Origin: Bacillota bacterium
GTDB taxonomy: Bacteria > Bacillota > Clostridia > Christensenellales > Aristaeellaceae
Reading direction: 5' to 3'
Length of the DNA stretch: 64,000 bases
NCBI GenBank assembly: GCA_023416585.1
Contig: JAEZHM010000075.1
Coordinates: 1-64,000 of the forward strand
Part shown: positions 1 to 7,125 of the stretch, one piece after another
Numbering within the stretch: position 1 is the stretch's first letter
Layout of the letters: each line of letters begins with the position of its first letter
The notes under the pieces: generated by a model
Told to the model about the DNA's origin: nothing
The model's input: only the letters and a program-made list of their open reading frames with translations
The model's database searches: none
Position numbers and translations under genes: made by a program

Positions 1-55
1 GCTCCGATCCGATAACAGGGTCCAAATCAGCCCGATAGATTTCCCCTCTTTTCAT
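1..55 (-). CDS. mazF: MazF/PemK-family mRNA interferase toxin, N-terminal fragment
   Basis: Only the first 18 residues are inside the window; the gene runs off the left edge. They begin MKRGEIYRADLDPVIGSE, the start expected for MazF/EndoA-type ribonuclease toxins, which cut mRNA at short motifs and are held inactive by a MazE antitoxin. A GGAG ribosome site (complement at 65-68) lies 9 bases before the ATG. MazE is normally encoded immediately upstream of mazF, but the 460 bases upstream hold only repeats and no plausible antitoxin ORF. In many Firmicutes this toxin gene sits downstream of acpS and alr; here acpS and nnr precede it, which supports the call. The family is fairly sure; activity cannot be judged from so short a piece. 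Confidence 0.75.
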   Translation of the reverse strand, partial: MKRGEIYRADLDPVIGSE

Positions 56-516
56 ATTGTCACACTCCATGCCCCCTGTCAAGGTTTTCCCTTCGATTGC
101 TGTGCATGGATGCACCGTGAATCTTGGTGCGGCGCCGTTTGTGTTTATCGTCCGGATTGGCAGGGGGCTTCCGGCGCTGCTCCCTTCATCCTATGCGGAC
201 GAATGAAAAGAGGAATCAACGTTTCGCTGAAAGACGGCACTGCCGTCTTTCAGCGATTTTTACACGATTTCCTTGTATGCCTGCGCGCCGTCCTGCACTA
301 CGCTTGGCCGGTGCGCAGGCATACAAGGAAACTAGAGGATGGAATCCTCTGTAAATACGTATGCTACAAATTCTACACGCCGTAGGGGCGATTATTATGC
401 CTCCCTCTTGAGGGAGGTGGCACGGCGTAGCCGTGACGGAAGGAGTTTCCCCTGCCCTGCGACGCAAGATGCTTATCAGCCCAACAAACGAACAAGCAAA
501 TTGTACGCGCTCAGTT
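56..516. repeat. Gene-free stretch with four hairpin repeats
   Basis: No credible gene on either strand. It holds a perfect hairpin with 15-base arms (225-239 / 241-255, one-base centre) followed by ATTTTT. A second hairpin has 16-base perfect arms (271-286 / 313-328) and carries the core at 287-314 that recurs near 4.6 and 6.9 kb. Two short hairpins follow, CCTCCCTC/GAGGGAGG (400-417) and CACGGC/GCCGTG (421-435). The last two resemble intergenic repeats I recall from gut Firmicutes. The first hairpin could end transcription on the plus strand; otherwise the function is unknown. Confidence 0.7.
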
Positions 517-2040
517 TCAGCTCTCCCTCCCCAAATACCACAACAGATCCGTCGCCAGCAGCCCCCTCTGCCCCGTTTCCTTCTCCGCTCTTTGTGCAGC
601 GCTGCCATGCAGACAGCAGCCGATCTGTGAAAGCACCAGCGGAGAATGGTTAAGCTGCTTCTGCTGGGCCAACAGGGCCGCCAGGATGCCAGTCAGCGCG
701 TCGCCGCTGCCACCCTTGGCCAGGGCGGGTGTGCCGGTCACGTTGATGGCCAAACGAGTGCCATCGTACAAAAGTGAGGATGCACCCTTTAAGATCACCA
801 CACCACCCAGCTTGTTCCACAGCGCCTGCACACCTTCCACCACATCCGCCGTTACAGACCCGATGGAGACTTGCATCAGCCGCGCCGCTTCGCCTGGATG
901 GGGTGTAAAGATATTCGCCCCCGACATGGGCGTAAGTTCCGGGCTCATGGCCAGAAGATTCAGCGCGTCCGCGTCCCACACTGTTGGTTTATCCGCCCGC
1001 TTAACGGCTTGCAAGAGCGCCAGCCTGTCGGGCAGCACATTCAGCCCCGGCCCAACAGCAATGGCATCGGCCCGCAGCGCGGCATCCAGGACCATTCCCT
1101 CCGCCTCCGGCGCAAAGGCATCCCCCACCATGTTAAGAGGAAGGCAGGTGGCACAGGGCGCCAGCTGCTGCACGATGGGAACAATCGTATTGGGGCAGGC
1201 CACGGTGACAAGACCTGCGCCGGTGCGCAGCGCGGCCAACGCGCAAATGGCCGCGGCTCCCGCCATGCCCAGCGATCCTGCAACCACCAGCACCCGCCCG
1301 TAATCACCTTTATGGGTGTCCCGCCGCCTTTGCGGCAGCAGTGCGGGAATATCATTTGGCAGCAGCATATCCATGCCTGGCGCGTCATCCATTGCTTTAG
1401 GCAGGCCGATTTCCGCTATCGTCACCTTACCCGCATATTCCGGGCCCTTGTTCAAATACAGCCCCAGCTTGGGCCGATGAAAGGTTACCGTCTCCGTGGC
1501 ACGTATGGCCTCGCCCATCACCATGCCGCTTAAGCCGCTGAGCCCCGATGGTATATCCACAGCCACCACGGGGATCCCGCTTTCATTCACCCGCTTGGCC
1601 AGCGCAAAAGCTACTCCCTGCACAGGCTGGCTTAAACCCGTACCAAAGAGCGCATCCACAATGACGGCAATCTCCGGGCTGATGGGTGGCAGTTTATCCG
1701 CTGATTCACTCAGACGCAAAACATCCGCATCCGGCCACAGCTTCTTGAGAAGCTGCCTGTTGGCCGCCGCATCCCCCGTCATTTTGCTGGTAAGCTGCCA
1801 AATTTGGGCCTGACCGCCTTCGCTCAGCCATATCCGTGCGGCGGCCAGCCCATCACCCCCGTTGTTCCCGGGGCCGCATAAAAACAGTACCTGCCCGCGC
1901 CGATTTTCCATCAGCCGTTTTATGGCGTCGACCACCGCCAAGGCCGCATGTTCCATGAGAAGCAGCCCCGGCAAGCCTGTCTCCCGTATGATGGTGCGCT
2001 CCACCCGCTTCATTTCCTCCGGCGTGATGGTACGGTACAT
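517..2040 (-). CDS. nnr: Bifunctional NAD(P)H-hydrate epimerase / ADP-dependent NAD(P)H-hydrate dehydratase
   Basis: Metabolite-repair enzyme of 507 residues that returns damaged NADHX and NADPHX to NAD(P)H. The N-terminal half (about 1-215) is the YjeF_N/NnrE epimerase, with GPGNNGGDGLAAAR and DALFGTG. The C-terminal half (about 225-505) is the ribokinase-like NnrD dehydratase, with VVAGSLGMAGAAAI, TPHPGEAARL and the glycine-rich GSGDALTGILAALLA that binds nucleotide. Length is normal for the fused form. It lies 19 bases after acpS, an adjacency common in Clostridia, and is probably part of the birA-P1 peptidase-acpS-nnr transcript. The ATG at 2040 starts directly into the conserved N terminus. 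Confidence 0.93.
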   Translation of the reverse strand: MYRTITPEEMKRVERTIIRETGLPGLLLMEHAALAVVDAIKRLMENRRGQVLFLCGPGNNGGDGLAAARIWLSEGGQAQIWQLTSKMTGDAAANRQLLKKLWPDADVLRLSESADKLPPISPEIAVIVDALFGTGLSQPVQGVAFALAKRVNESGIPVVAVDIPSGLSGLSGMVMGEAIRATETVTFHRPKLGLYLNKGPEYAGKVTIAEIGLPKAMDDAPGMDMLLPNDIPALLPQRRRDTHKGDYGRVLVVAGSLGMAGAAAICALAALRTGAGLVTVACPNTIVPIVQQLAPCATCLPLNMVGDAFAPEAEGMVLDAALRADAIAVGPGLNVLPDRLALLQAVKRADKPTVWDADALNLLAMSPELTPMSGANIFTPHPGEAARLMQVSIGSVTADVVEGVQALWNKLGGVVILKGASSLLYDGTRLAINVTGTPALAKGGSGDALTGILAALLAQQKQLNHSPLVLSQIGCCLHGSAAQRAEKETGQRGLLATDLLWYLGRES

Positions 2041-2059
2041 GTTCTATTCTCCTTCCTCC

Positions 2060-2425
2060 TCATTCCAAAACAGCAACAGCAGCAGCCAGATCCTCCTCAT
2101 GAGTCATGCTCAAATGCATCTGCCGCCCGTTAAGTGCCCGCATACGCTCGAGTGCTGTTCCCCGAAGTTCATAGTAAGGTTGCCCGGAAGGCCCATGCAA
2201 TATAACCACATCCTGGGGGCTGATACCGGCAAAGCCCGTACCCAGCGCCTTTAATGCCGCCTCCTTGGCTGCAAATATGGCCGCAGCGCTATCCGGGCCC
2301 ATGCGCCCCCGGGCTTTGACATAGTCCTGCTCTTCCCCGCTGAAATAGCGGGAAAGAAACCTATCATTTTCCAGCATACGCTGCATGCGCGAGATGCGGC
2401 ACATATCGATTCCAAGGCCAATCAT
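2060..2425 (-). CDS. acpS: Holo-[acyl-carrier-protein] synthase
   Basis: Moves 4'-phosphopantetheine from CoA to the serine of acyl carrier protein, switching on fatty-acid synthesis; a soluble trimer in this family. The 121-residue protein starts MIGLGIDMCRI, with the Mg-binding Asp in the family position, and carries the second motif FAAKEAALKALGTG with its Glu and Lys. A longer reading from 2491 exists, but the ATG at 2425 matches the family start. It overlaps the stop of the upstream P1 peptidase gene as ATGA (2422-2425), so the two are likely translationally coupled. Confidence 0.93.
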   Translation of the reverse strand: MIGLGIDMCRISRMQRMLENDRFLSRYFSGEEQDYVKARGRMGPDSAAAIFAAKEAALKALGTGFAGISPQDVVILHGPSGQPYYELRGTALERMRALNGRQMHLSMTHEEDLAAAVAVLE

Positions 2426-3387
2426 AACGTATTTCCCGCCAGCACGCCGTTTAATACGGCCCGCGCCGTAACTTCCGATGCCAGCGCGCACAGCTGAATA
2501 AAGTTCACATCCGCCTCCACCCGCCCTGTTGACAGAGCAAACACCGTATCTCCGTCCATCTGCGTATGAACGGGCCGTATGGCTCTGGCTAGGCCGTCAT
2601 GGGCCACGGCTGCAAGGCGGTTTGCCTGTTCCTTGGTAAGAACCGCGTCGGTGGCAACGACGGCGATGGTTGTATTCTGCCCCGGCTCCTGGATGCGCCG
2701 CATCTTTGCGGCCGGCACATGGCCGTACAGCAGGTTTTCAGCGGGCACACGCGTGCCGTCCTCCATGCATGCGCAGGCGATCAGCTTTCCGGTATGGGGA
2801 TGATAAATATCCCCTACCGCGTTCACCACAACAACGGCACCTATGGTGACTCCGTTTGGCAGCGTGATGCCGGCGCTTCCCAACCCGCCGTTTTGGGGAA
2901 TGCCCCCCGGCACCAGTTTGCCGATGGTAGCCCCCGTGCCCGCGCCGACCAGGCCCTGGGCCATATCCTTACTGGCCCGCTCGCAGGCGGCCATGCCCAT
3001 GGCTGCGTCGGGGCGTACCTTGGGATCGCCTACTGCAAGATCATAGATCACCGCTGCCGGTACAATGGGAACACGGCACACCCCCATGTCGATGCCGACC
3101 CCATTCTGCTCAAGGTAGCGCATCACACCTCCGGCGCTGTCCAGCCCGAAAGCGCTTCCGCCGGATAGCACCACGGCGTTCACCTTTTCCACAAGGTTGC
3201 CGGGTTTCAGCAAATCCGTTTCCCGCGTACCTGGGGCCGCCCCCCGCACATCCACGCCGCCAACAGCACCATCACGGCTGCATAAAACCACTGTCACACC
3301 CGTACGTGCAGACCTGTTCTGTGCATGGCCCACGCGGATACCGTGCACATCTGTAATGCTGCCCTCAAAAAGTTCCATATCAGACAT
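2422..3387 (-). CDS. P1-family (S58, DmpA/NylC-like) N-terminal nucleophile peptidase
   Basis: A 321-residue member of the self-cleaving DmpA/BapA/NylC hydrolase family, which includes aminopeptidases, beta-peptidases and nylon-oligomer hydrolases. The front is typical (GIRVGHAQ, then DVRGAAPGTRETDLL and VVLSGGSAFGLD). The probable self-cleavage point is Asn238-Thr239 in GQNTTIAVVATDA, making Thr239 the nucleophile as in NylC, whereas DmpA uses Gly-Ser. The natural substrate is unknown. It overlaps birA by 8 bases and acpS by 4, so it lies in one operon with both. No signal peptide is seen. Confidence 0.85.
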   Translation of the reverse strand: MSDMELFEGSITDVHGIRVGHAQNRSARTGVTVVLCSRDGAVGGVDVRGAAPGTRETDLLKPGNLVEKVNAVVLSGGSAFGLDSAGGVMRYLEQNGVGIDMGVCRVPIVPAAVIYDLAVGDPKVRPDAAMGMAACERASKDMAQGLVGAGTGATIGKLVPGGIPQNGGLGSAGITLPNGVTIGAVVVVNAVGDIYHPHTGKLIACACMEDGTRVPAENLLYGHVPAAKMRRIQEPGQNTTIAVVATDAVLTKEQANRLAAVAHDGLARAIRPVHTQMDGDTVFALSTGRVEADVNFIQLCALASEVTARAVLNGVLAGNTL

Positions 3388-4354
3388 AACCCATCACTCC
3401 TCTGACCGATACGTCTCCCGCCAGCACACGGCGGATGGTCCCATCTTCCAGTTTTACCAGCAGCGCCCCGTTTTCATCCAGCCCGACGGCTGTGCCCAAA
3501 AATTCCTCCCCGCCGCCCGACACACGCACCGACCGATGAAGAGTACAGCTTTTTCTTTCATATGCCTGTAAAATACCCGGCAGCCCTTCCCTTTCCAGGC
3601 TGTCCATATTTTGTTCCATGGCCGCAAGGTAGCTCCTCAAGACCTGCGCCCTTTCCACATGATGGCCAATCACATCCTTAAGCGAGATTGCGCTTTCGCG
3701 AAGCTCCTGCGGGTACGCATTTTCCCCTACGTTCAGCCCGGTGCCAATCACCACATAGGCTATGGTCTCCACATCGCCGGAAAGCTCCAGCAATATGCCG
3801 CACACCTTTTTCCCTTGCAGTACAAGATCGTTTGGCCACTTGATGAGGATATCAAGCCCGGTTTCCTTTTCTACCGCTTCAGCCATGGCGATGGCTGCTG
3901 CAAAGGTAATAAGCTGAGCCCTGCCGGGGGACAGCGCGGGCCTTGCCAAAAGCGATACCCAAAGCCCCTGCCCCCTGGGTGAAACCCAGCCCCTGCCCCT
4001 ACGGCCACGGCCGGCTGTCTGCTCCTCGCACAAGGCTACCGTGCCGTGGGCTGCTCCGCTTTCAGCAGCCTGTTTGAGCACGATATTGGTGGAAGTCATG
4101 CTTTCCGAATAGATCATCGGCGGCTGCCCGGCCCATTCGGTATGAAGGCCCCTTTTCACAAACACAGGCAAAAGGGAATCATAAGGCCGGACAAGATGAT
4201 ATCCCTTTTTCCCGGCACTCTCGATCATAAAGCCCTGCTCCCGCAGTGCCTGAATGCGCTTCCAAACCGCCGCACGGGTAACGCCTAAACGGCGGCTTAT
4301 TTCCTCGCCTGACACATAGTCCCTATCAGCCAGCATATTTAGAAGATCATCCAA
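3380..4354 (-). CDS. birA: Biotin-[acetyl-CoA-carboxylase] ligase / biotin repressor
   Basis: Two-domain BirA of 324 residues. Residues 1-65 form a winged helix-turn-helix (ISRRLGVTRAAVWKRIQAL). The ligase domain carries the biotinyl-AMP loop GRGRRGRGW and KWPNDL, followed by a small C-terminal SH3-like domain. It makes biotinyl-5'-AMP and transfers biotin to carboxylase carrier proteins; the DNA-binding domain suggests it also represses biotin genes. It is first in a four-gene minus-strand operon, with a promoter at 4446-4474. No biotin genes lie in the window. Confidence 0.95.
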   Translation of the reverse strand: MDDLLNMLADRDYVSGEEISRRLGVTRAAVWKRIQALREQGFMIESAGKKGYHLVRPYDSLLPVFVKRGLHTEWAGQPPMIYSESMTSTNIVLKQAAESGAAHGTVALCEEQTAGRGRRGRGWVSPRGQGLWVSLLARPALSPGRAQLITFAAAIAMAEAVEKETGLDILIKWPNDLVLQGKKVCGILLELSGDVETIAYVVIGTGLNVGENAYPQELRESAISLKDVIGHHVERAQVLRSYLAAMEQNMDSLEREGLPGILQAYERKSCTLHRSVRVSGGGEEFLGTAVGLDENGALLVKLEDGTIRRVLAGDVSVRGVMGYV

Positions 4355-4445
4355 CTTAAGCGCTCCTCAAAGGCGAATAGCCTTTACACACCTTACATTT
4401 TTTTAGGTATCATGGATAAACTACATCTTATACGTTCACATCAAT

Positions 4446-4474
4446 ATTTTACCTGCGCTGACCTTAATTTTCAA
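4446..4474 (-). promoter_or_regulatory. Promoter of the birA operon
   Basis: On the minus strand TTGAAA, a 17-base spacer and TAAAAT, about 90 bases upstream of birA. It lies back to back with the moxR promoter, with only four bases between the two -35 boxes. Confidence 0.6.
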
Positions 4475-4478
4475 GTGC

Positions 4479-4507
4479 TTGTAAAACAGGGGCGAATCCG
4501 CTATACT
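4479..4507 (+). promoter_or_regulatory. Promoter of the moxR operon
   Basis: TTGTAA, 17 bases, TATACT. Transcription from here would copy the whole 92-base tandem repeat into the moxR leader. Confidence 0.55.
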
Positions 4508-4528
4508 GGATTAGGCTTTGTCAAGTTT

Positions 4529-4705
4529 GAGGGCGAACAAAGTGAGCCTAGATCCGCTGATGGCGCAGCCTGAAGCGACGGAACACCGGGCAAGCGCAGC
4601 GCAGCACGGTGCGGAAGTTGGAGGGCGAACAGAGTGAGCCTAGAGTCGATGAAGGCGCAGCCTGAAGCGACGGAACACCGGGCAAGCGCAGCGCAGCACG
4701 GTGCG
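4529..4705. repeat. Two tandem copies of a 92-base repeat in the moxR leader
   Basis: Copies at 4529-4613 and 4621-4705, offset by exactly 92 bases, are nearly identical; differences cluster after AGTGAGCCTAGA. Each holds, in reverse, the core also found at 287-314 and 6891-6918 (here 4583-4612 and 4675-4704), built around CACCG and CGGTG pairing arms. The repeat ends just before the AAAGGAG ribosome site of moxR. No protein is encoded. It is the main content of the 373-base gap between birA and moxR. Confidence 0.85.
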
Positions 4706-4727
4706 AAAACAAAGGAGAGAAAAACGT

Positions 4728-5675
4728 ATGCAGCAACCGCGGCGCGTCATCCGCGCCCTTCAGCAGAATATTCGCAAGGTTATTGTCGGCAAGGACGAAG
4801 CCATTGAATACGCCTTGATTGCACTTCTATGCAAGGGCCATGTGCTCATTGAGGATGTGCCCGGCGTAGGCAAAACCACATTGGCCAGCGCGCTGGCAAA
4901 ATCCCTGGACTGTTCCTTCAAGCGCATCCAGTTCACGCCTGATGTCATGCCCAGCGATATCACCGGTTTTACCATGGCAAACTTCCAAACAGGGGAAATG
5001 GAATTCAAGCCGGGCGCCGTCATGAGCCAGGTGGTTCTGGCCGATGAGATCAACCGCACCTCCCCCAAAACGCAGTCCAGCCTTCTGGAGGTCATGGAAG
5101 AGTACCAAGTCACGGTGGATGGCATCACCCATCCCCTGCCCCGTCCCTTTATCGTACTGGCAACGCAAAACCCGGTGGAATTCGTAGGTACCTATCCCCT
5201 GCCGGAAGCGCAGATGGACCGTTTCTTTCTGCGTATCTCCATCGGCTACCCGTCCATTGAAGAAGAAATGGACGTGCTGGAGCGCTACAGCGGCCAGGTT
5301 ACTCCTCTTGTAACGCTGGAGCCTGTTTGCACCGCCCAGGAAGTAGTGGAACTTCAGGAGATGGTAGGCACCATCTATTGCTCCAAGGAAGTGCGCAGCT
5401 ACGTGGCCAACATCATGGCCCAAACGCGCAATCATCCCTCGTTGCAGCTGGGCGGCTCCCCCCGCGGCGCCATCGCCCTGATCCACGCTGCCCAGGCCTG
5501 CGCGCTGCTGGACGGCCGCGATTTCATTCTTCCTGAAGATGTGCAGCATATGGCGCTGCCTGTTCTTTCCCACCGCCTGATATTGAACCCCGAAGCCCGT
5601 ATGAAGGGCATTACCTCGGAACGGGTGCTTTTGACCATTATGGAAAACGTGCCGGTGCCCGTGAAGCTGCCATGA
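4728..5675 (+). CDS. MoxR-family AAA+ ATPase
   Basis: A 315-residue AAA_3/MoxR ATPase, thought to act as a chaperone that matures metal-containing or envelope protein complexes. Visible motifs are Walker A GVGKTTLA, Walker B VLADEINR, sensor-1 region FIVLATQNPVE and the arginine-finger segment LPEAQMDRF. The ATG at 4728 has AAAGGAG 10 bases upstream; a GTG at 4701 in the same frame lies inside the repeat and is less likely. It overlaps the DUF58 gene as ATGA. The MoxR-DUF58-transglutaminase trio is widespread and probably works at the membrane. Confidence 0.92.
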   Translation: MQQPRRVIRALQQNIRKVIVGKDEAIEYALIALLCKGHVLIEDVPGVGKTTLASALAKSLDCSFKRIQFTPDVMPSDITGFTMANFQTGEMEFKPGAVMSQVVLADEINRTSPKTQSSLLEVMEEYQVTVDGITHPLPRPFIVLATQNPVEFVGTYPLPEAQMDRFFLRISIGYPSIEEEMDVLERYSGQVTPLVTLEPVCTAQEVVELQEMVGTIYCSKEVRSYVANIMAQTRNHPSLQLGGSPRGAIALIHAAQACALLDGRDFILPEDVQHMALPVLSHRLILNPEARMKGITSERVLLTIMENVPVPVKLP

Positions 5676-6832
5676 AATCCCGCCTTTTAACCCTTTTCGC
5701 GGTGCTTTTTTCCTGCCTGCTGGCGGCTTTGTCCACAGGCAGTAAAATCTATCTGCTTTTTGCCGTGCTGCTATCCGCCATGGCAATTTTGTCGTTCATG
5801 AGCGTTACGCTGGCGGGCAGGTCGGCCAGCGTTACCCATACACTTTCCAGCCACCGCGTACAGCGGGGCGAAGATGTGACGCTGGAGATTGTCGTAAAGC
5901 ACAGGGGATTTTTACCCATCGCCCCCATCACCATCACGCTGTCCGCTGCGCCGGGCGAGCCGCCCGTTGCAACCAGGCTGCCCTTTTCCGGTCATAAAAG
6001 CCAGCGGCTTGCCTACCGGTTTGTAACCGCACATGTGGGCATGTTTTCTCCTGGAGTTATAAGTTATCAGGTGGAGGATGTGTTCGGTTTTTTTGCCCGC
6101 AAGCTTCTTCCTGATACCCCACCCCTTGATTTAATGGTGCTTCCGCTTCCTTTTGAAGTGGAGCCTTTGCTCTTCAGCCCCGGAGATACCGGGCTAGAAA
6201 CGCTGGCCAGGGCGCGGGAGGATCCCACCACCCCCTCAGATGTACGCTCTTATCAGCCAGGCGATCCGCTGAAAAAAATCCATTGGAAACTGAGCATGCG
6301 AAAAAGGGAGCTTTTGGTACGCCGGTTTGAGGAGCCAGCGCTTCCCGACGCTCTGGTTTTGCTGGATTGCGCGCCGCCCTCCCTGCCGGAAAAGCCCAAA
6401 CAGCAAGCCAAAGCGTATTTGCAGGATGCGCTGTGTGAAACGGCGGCGTCAGTGGTTCTTAAACAAATGCGGGGCGACCACCCTGTGCGGCTGCCGCTGC
6501 TGGGCAAACGGCCCATGGAATACGACAAGAGCATGGGTGCCCCTGCATTGTTGGAGGAATTGGCACGGCTTGATTTTTACCAATCGGAACGGTTTGAGCG
6601 GGTGCTGCTTTTGGAAACCCGCCGCATGCGCCGCACCGGAGCTACGGTGATCATCACATCCAGGCTCAATTCCACCGTGGCAGATATGATCATCCGCATC
6701 CGCCGGATGGGGCCAACCGTCAGGCTGTACCTGATCACCTTTACGCCAGAAAACCCGGGTCTGCTGCCCATTATCAGCCGTCTGCAGCAGAACACCATTG
6801 AAGTATGCTATGTCACGCCCAGCGAAGGGTAG
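5672..6832 (+). CDS. DUF58 domain membrane protein
   Basis: A 386-residue partner of MoxR. Two N-terminal membrane helices (about 1-45) precede a beta-rich region, then the DUF58 signature around residues 185-225: SYQPGDPLKKIHWKLSMRKR followed by ELLVRRFEEP. The C-terminal half has a von Willebrand-A-like pattern (DALVLLDCAP). The function is not firmly known; the family is usually linked to envelope assembly or stress through MoxR. Start and stop couple it to moxR by a 4-base overlap. Confidence 0.88.
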   Translation: MKSRLLTLFAVLFSCLLAALSTGSKIYLLFAVLLSAMAILSFMSVTLAGRSASVTHTLSSHRVQRGEDVTLEIVVKHRGFLPIAPITITLSAAPGEPPVATRLPFSGHKSQRLAYRFVTAHVGMFSPGVISYQVEDVFGFFARKLLPDTPPLDLMVLPLPFEVEPLLFSPGDTGLETLARAREDPTTPSDVRSYQPGDPLKKIHWKLSMRKRELLVRRFEEPALPDALVLLDCAPPSLPEKPKQQAKAYLQDALCETAASVVLKQMRGDHPVRLPLLGKRPMEYDKSMGAPALLEELARLDFYQSERFERVLLLETRRMRRTGATVIITSRLNSTVADMIIRIRRMGPTVRLYLITFTPENPGLLPIISRLQQNTIEVCYVTPSEG

Positions 6833-6861
6833 TCGAGAAAATGACTCCGTCATTTTCTCGA
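6833..6861. terminator. Perfect hairpin after the DUF58 gene
   Basis: Arms of 13 bases (6833-6845 / 6849-6861, TCGAGAAAATGAC and its complement) with a three-base loop start at the last base of the DUF58 stop codon. There is no clear T-run, so it may be a processing or attenuation structure rather than a full terminator. Confidence 0.45.
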
Positions 6862-7080
6862 TCCCGCACTTTTCACCTTTGGCTATACGCACCGTCCTGC
6901 ACTTCGCATGTCCGGTGCAGCCCATGGTCGGTGGAAAGTGTAAGGAAAGCTTGCTACGCAAGCGCCCCGCGCGACCGGCAAAGCCGGTCTACACGATGAC
7001 AATTGAAGGAACTCCGCCCCTTCAATACATCCCCGGAAATTTGTCCGTATTTTATCTGTAAACCGAATCGAAAAAGCGGC
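6862..7080. repeat. Dispersed hairpin repeats between the DUF58 and transglutaminase genes
   Basis: Reading right to left, this stretch matches 25522-25640: a stem-loop ATTGAAGGGG...CCTTCAAT, then TTGT-ATCGTGT, a Cys-poor GC-rich block and AGCAAGCTTTCC-TACACTTTC. Next to it is the core at 6891-6918 (ACCGTCCTGCACTTCGC and on) lying between partly complementary arms CACTTTTCACC and GGTGGAAAGTG. No gene is seen. It splits what is normally a tight operon. Confidence 0.7.
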
Positions 7081-7125
7081 TTCATAGCTTTTTCGGTAAT
7101 GAGTGAGAAAGGAGGCGGGCCGTAC

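Noticed and set aside
216..608. Possible antitoxin ORF before mazF
   Set aside because: The 130-residue reading is Arg/Cys-rich, crosses hairpin repeats and the end of nnr, and has no MazE-like pattern.
4479..4487. BirA operator half-site (TTGTAAAAC)
   Set aside because: It forms the -35 of the moxR promoter and no matching second half lies at the expected distance.
4529..4705. CRISPR array
   Set aside because: Only two long direct copies with a seven-base gap; no spacers or cas genes.
4827..5786. 319-residue open frame on the minus strand
   Set aside because: Antisense of moxR; His/Gly-rich shadow.
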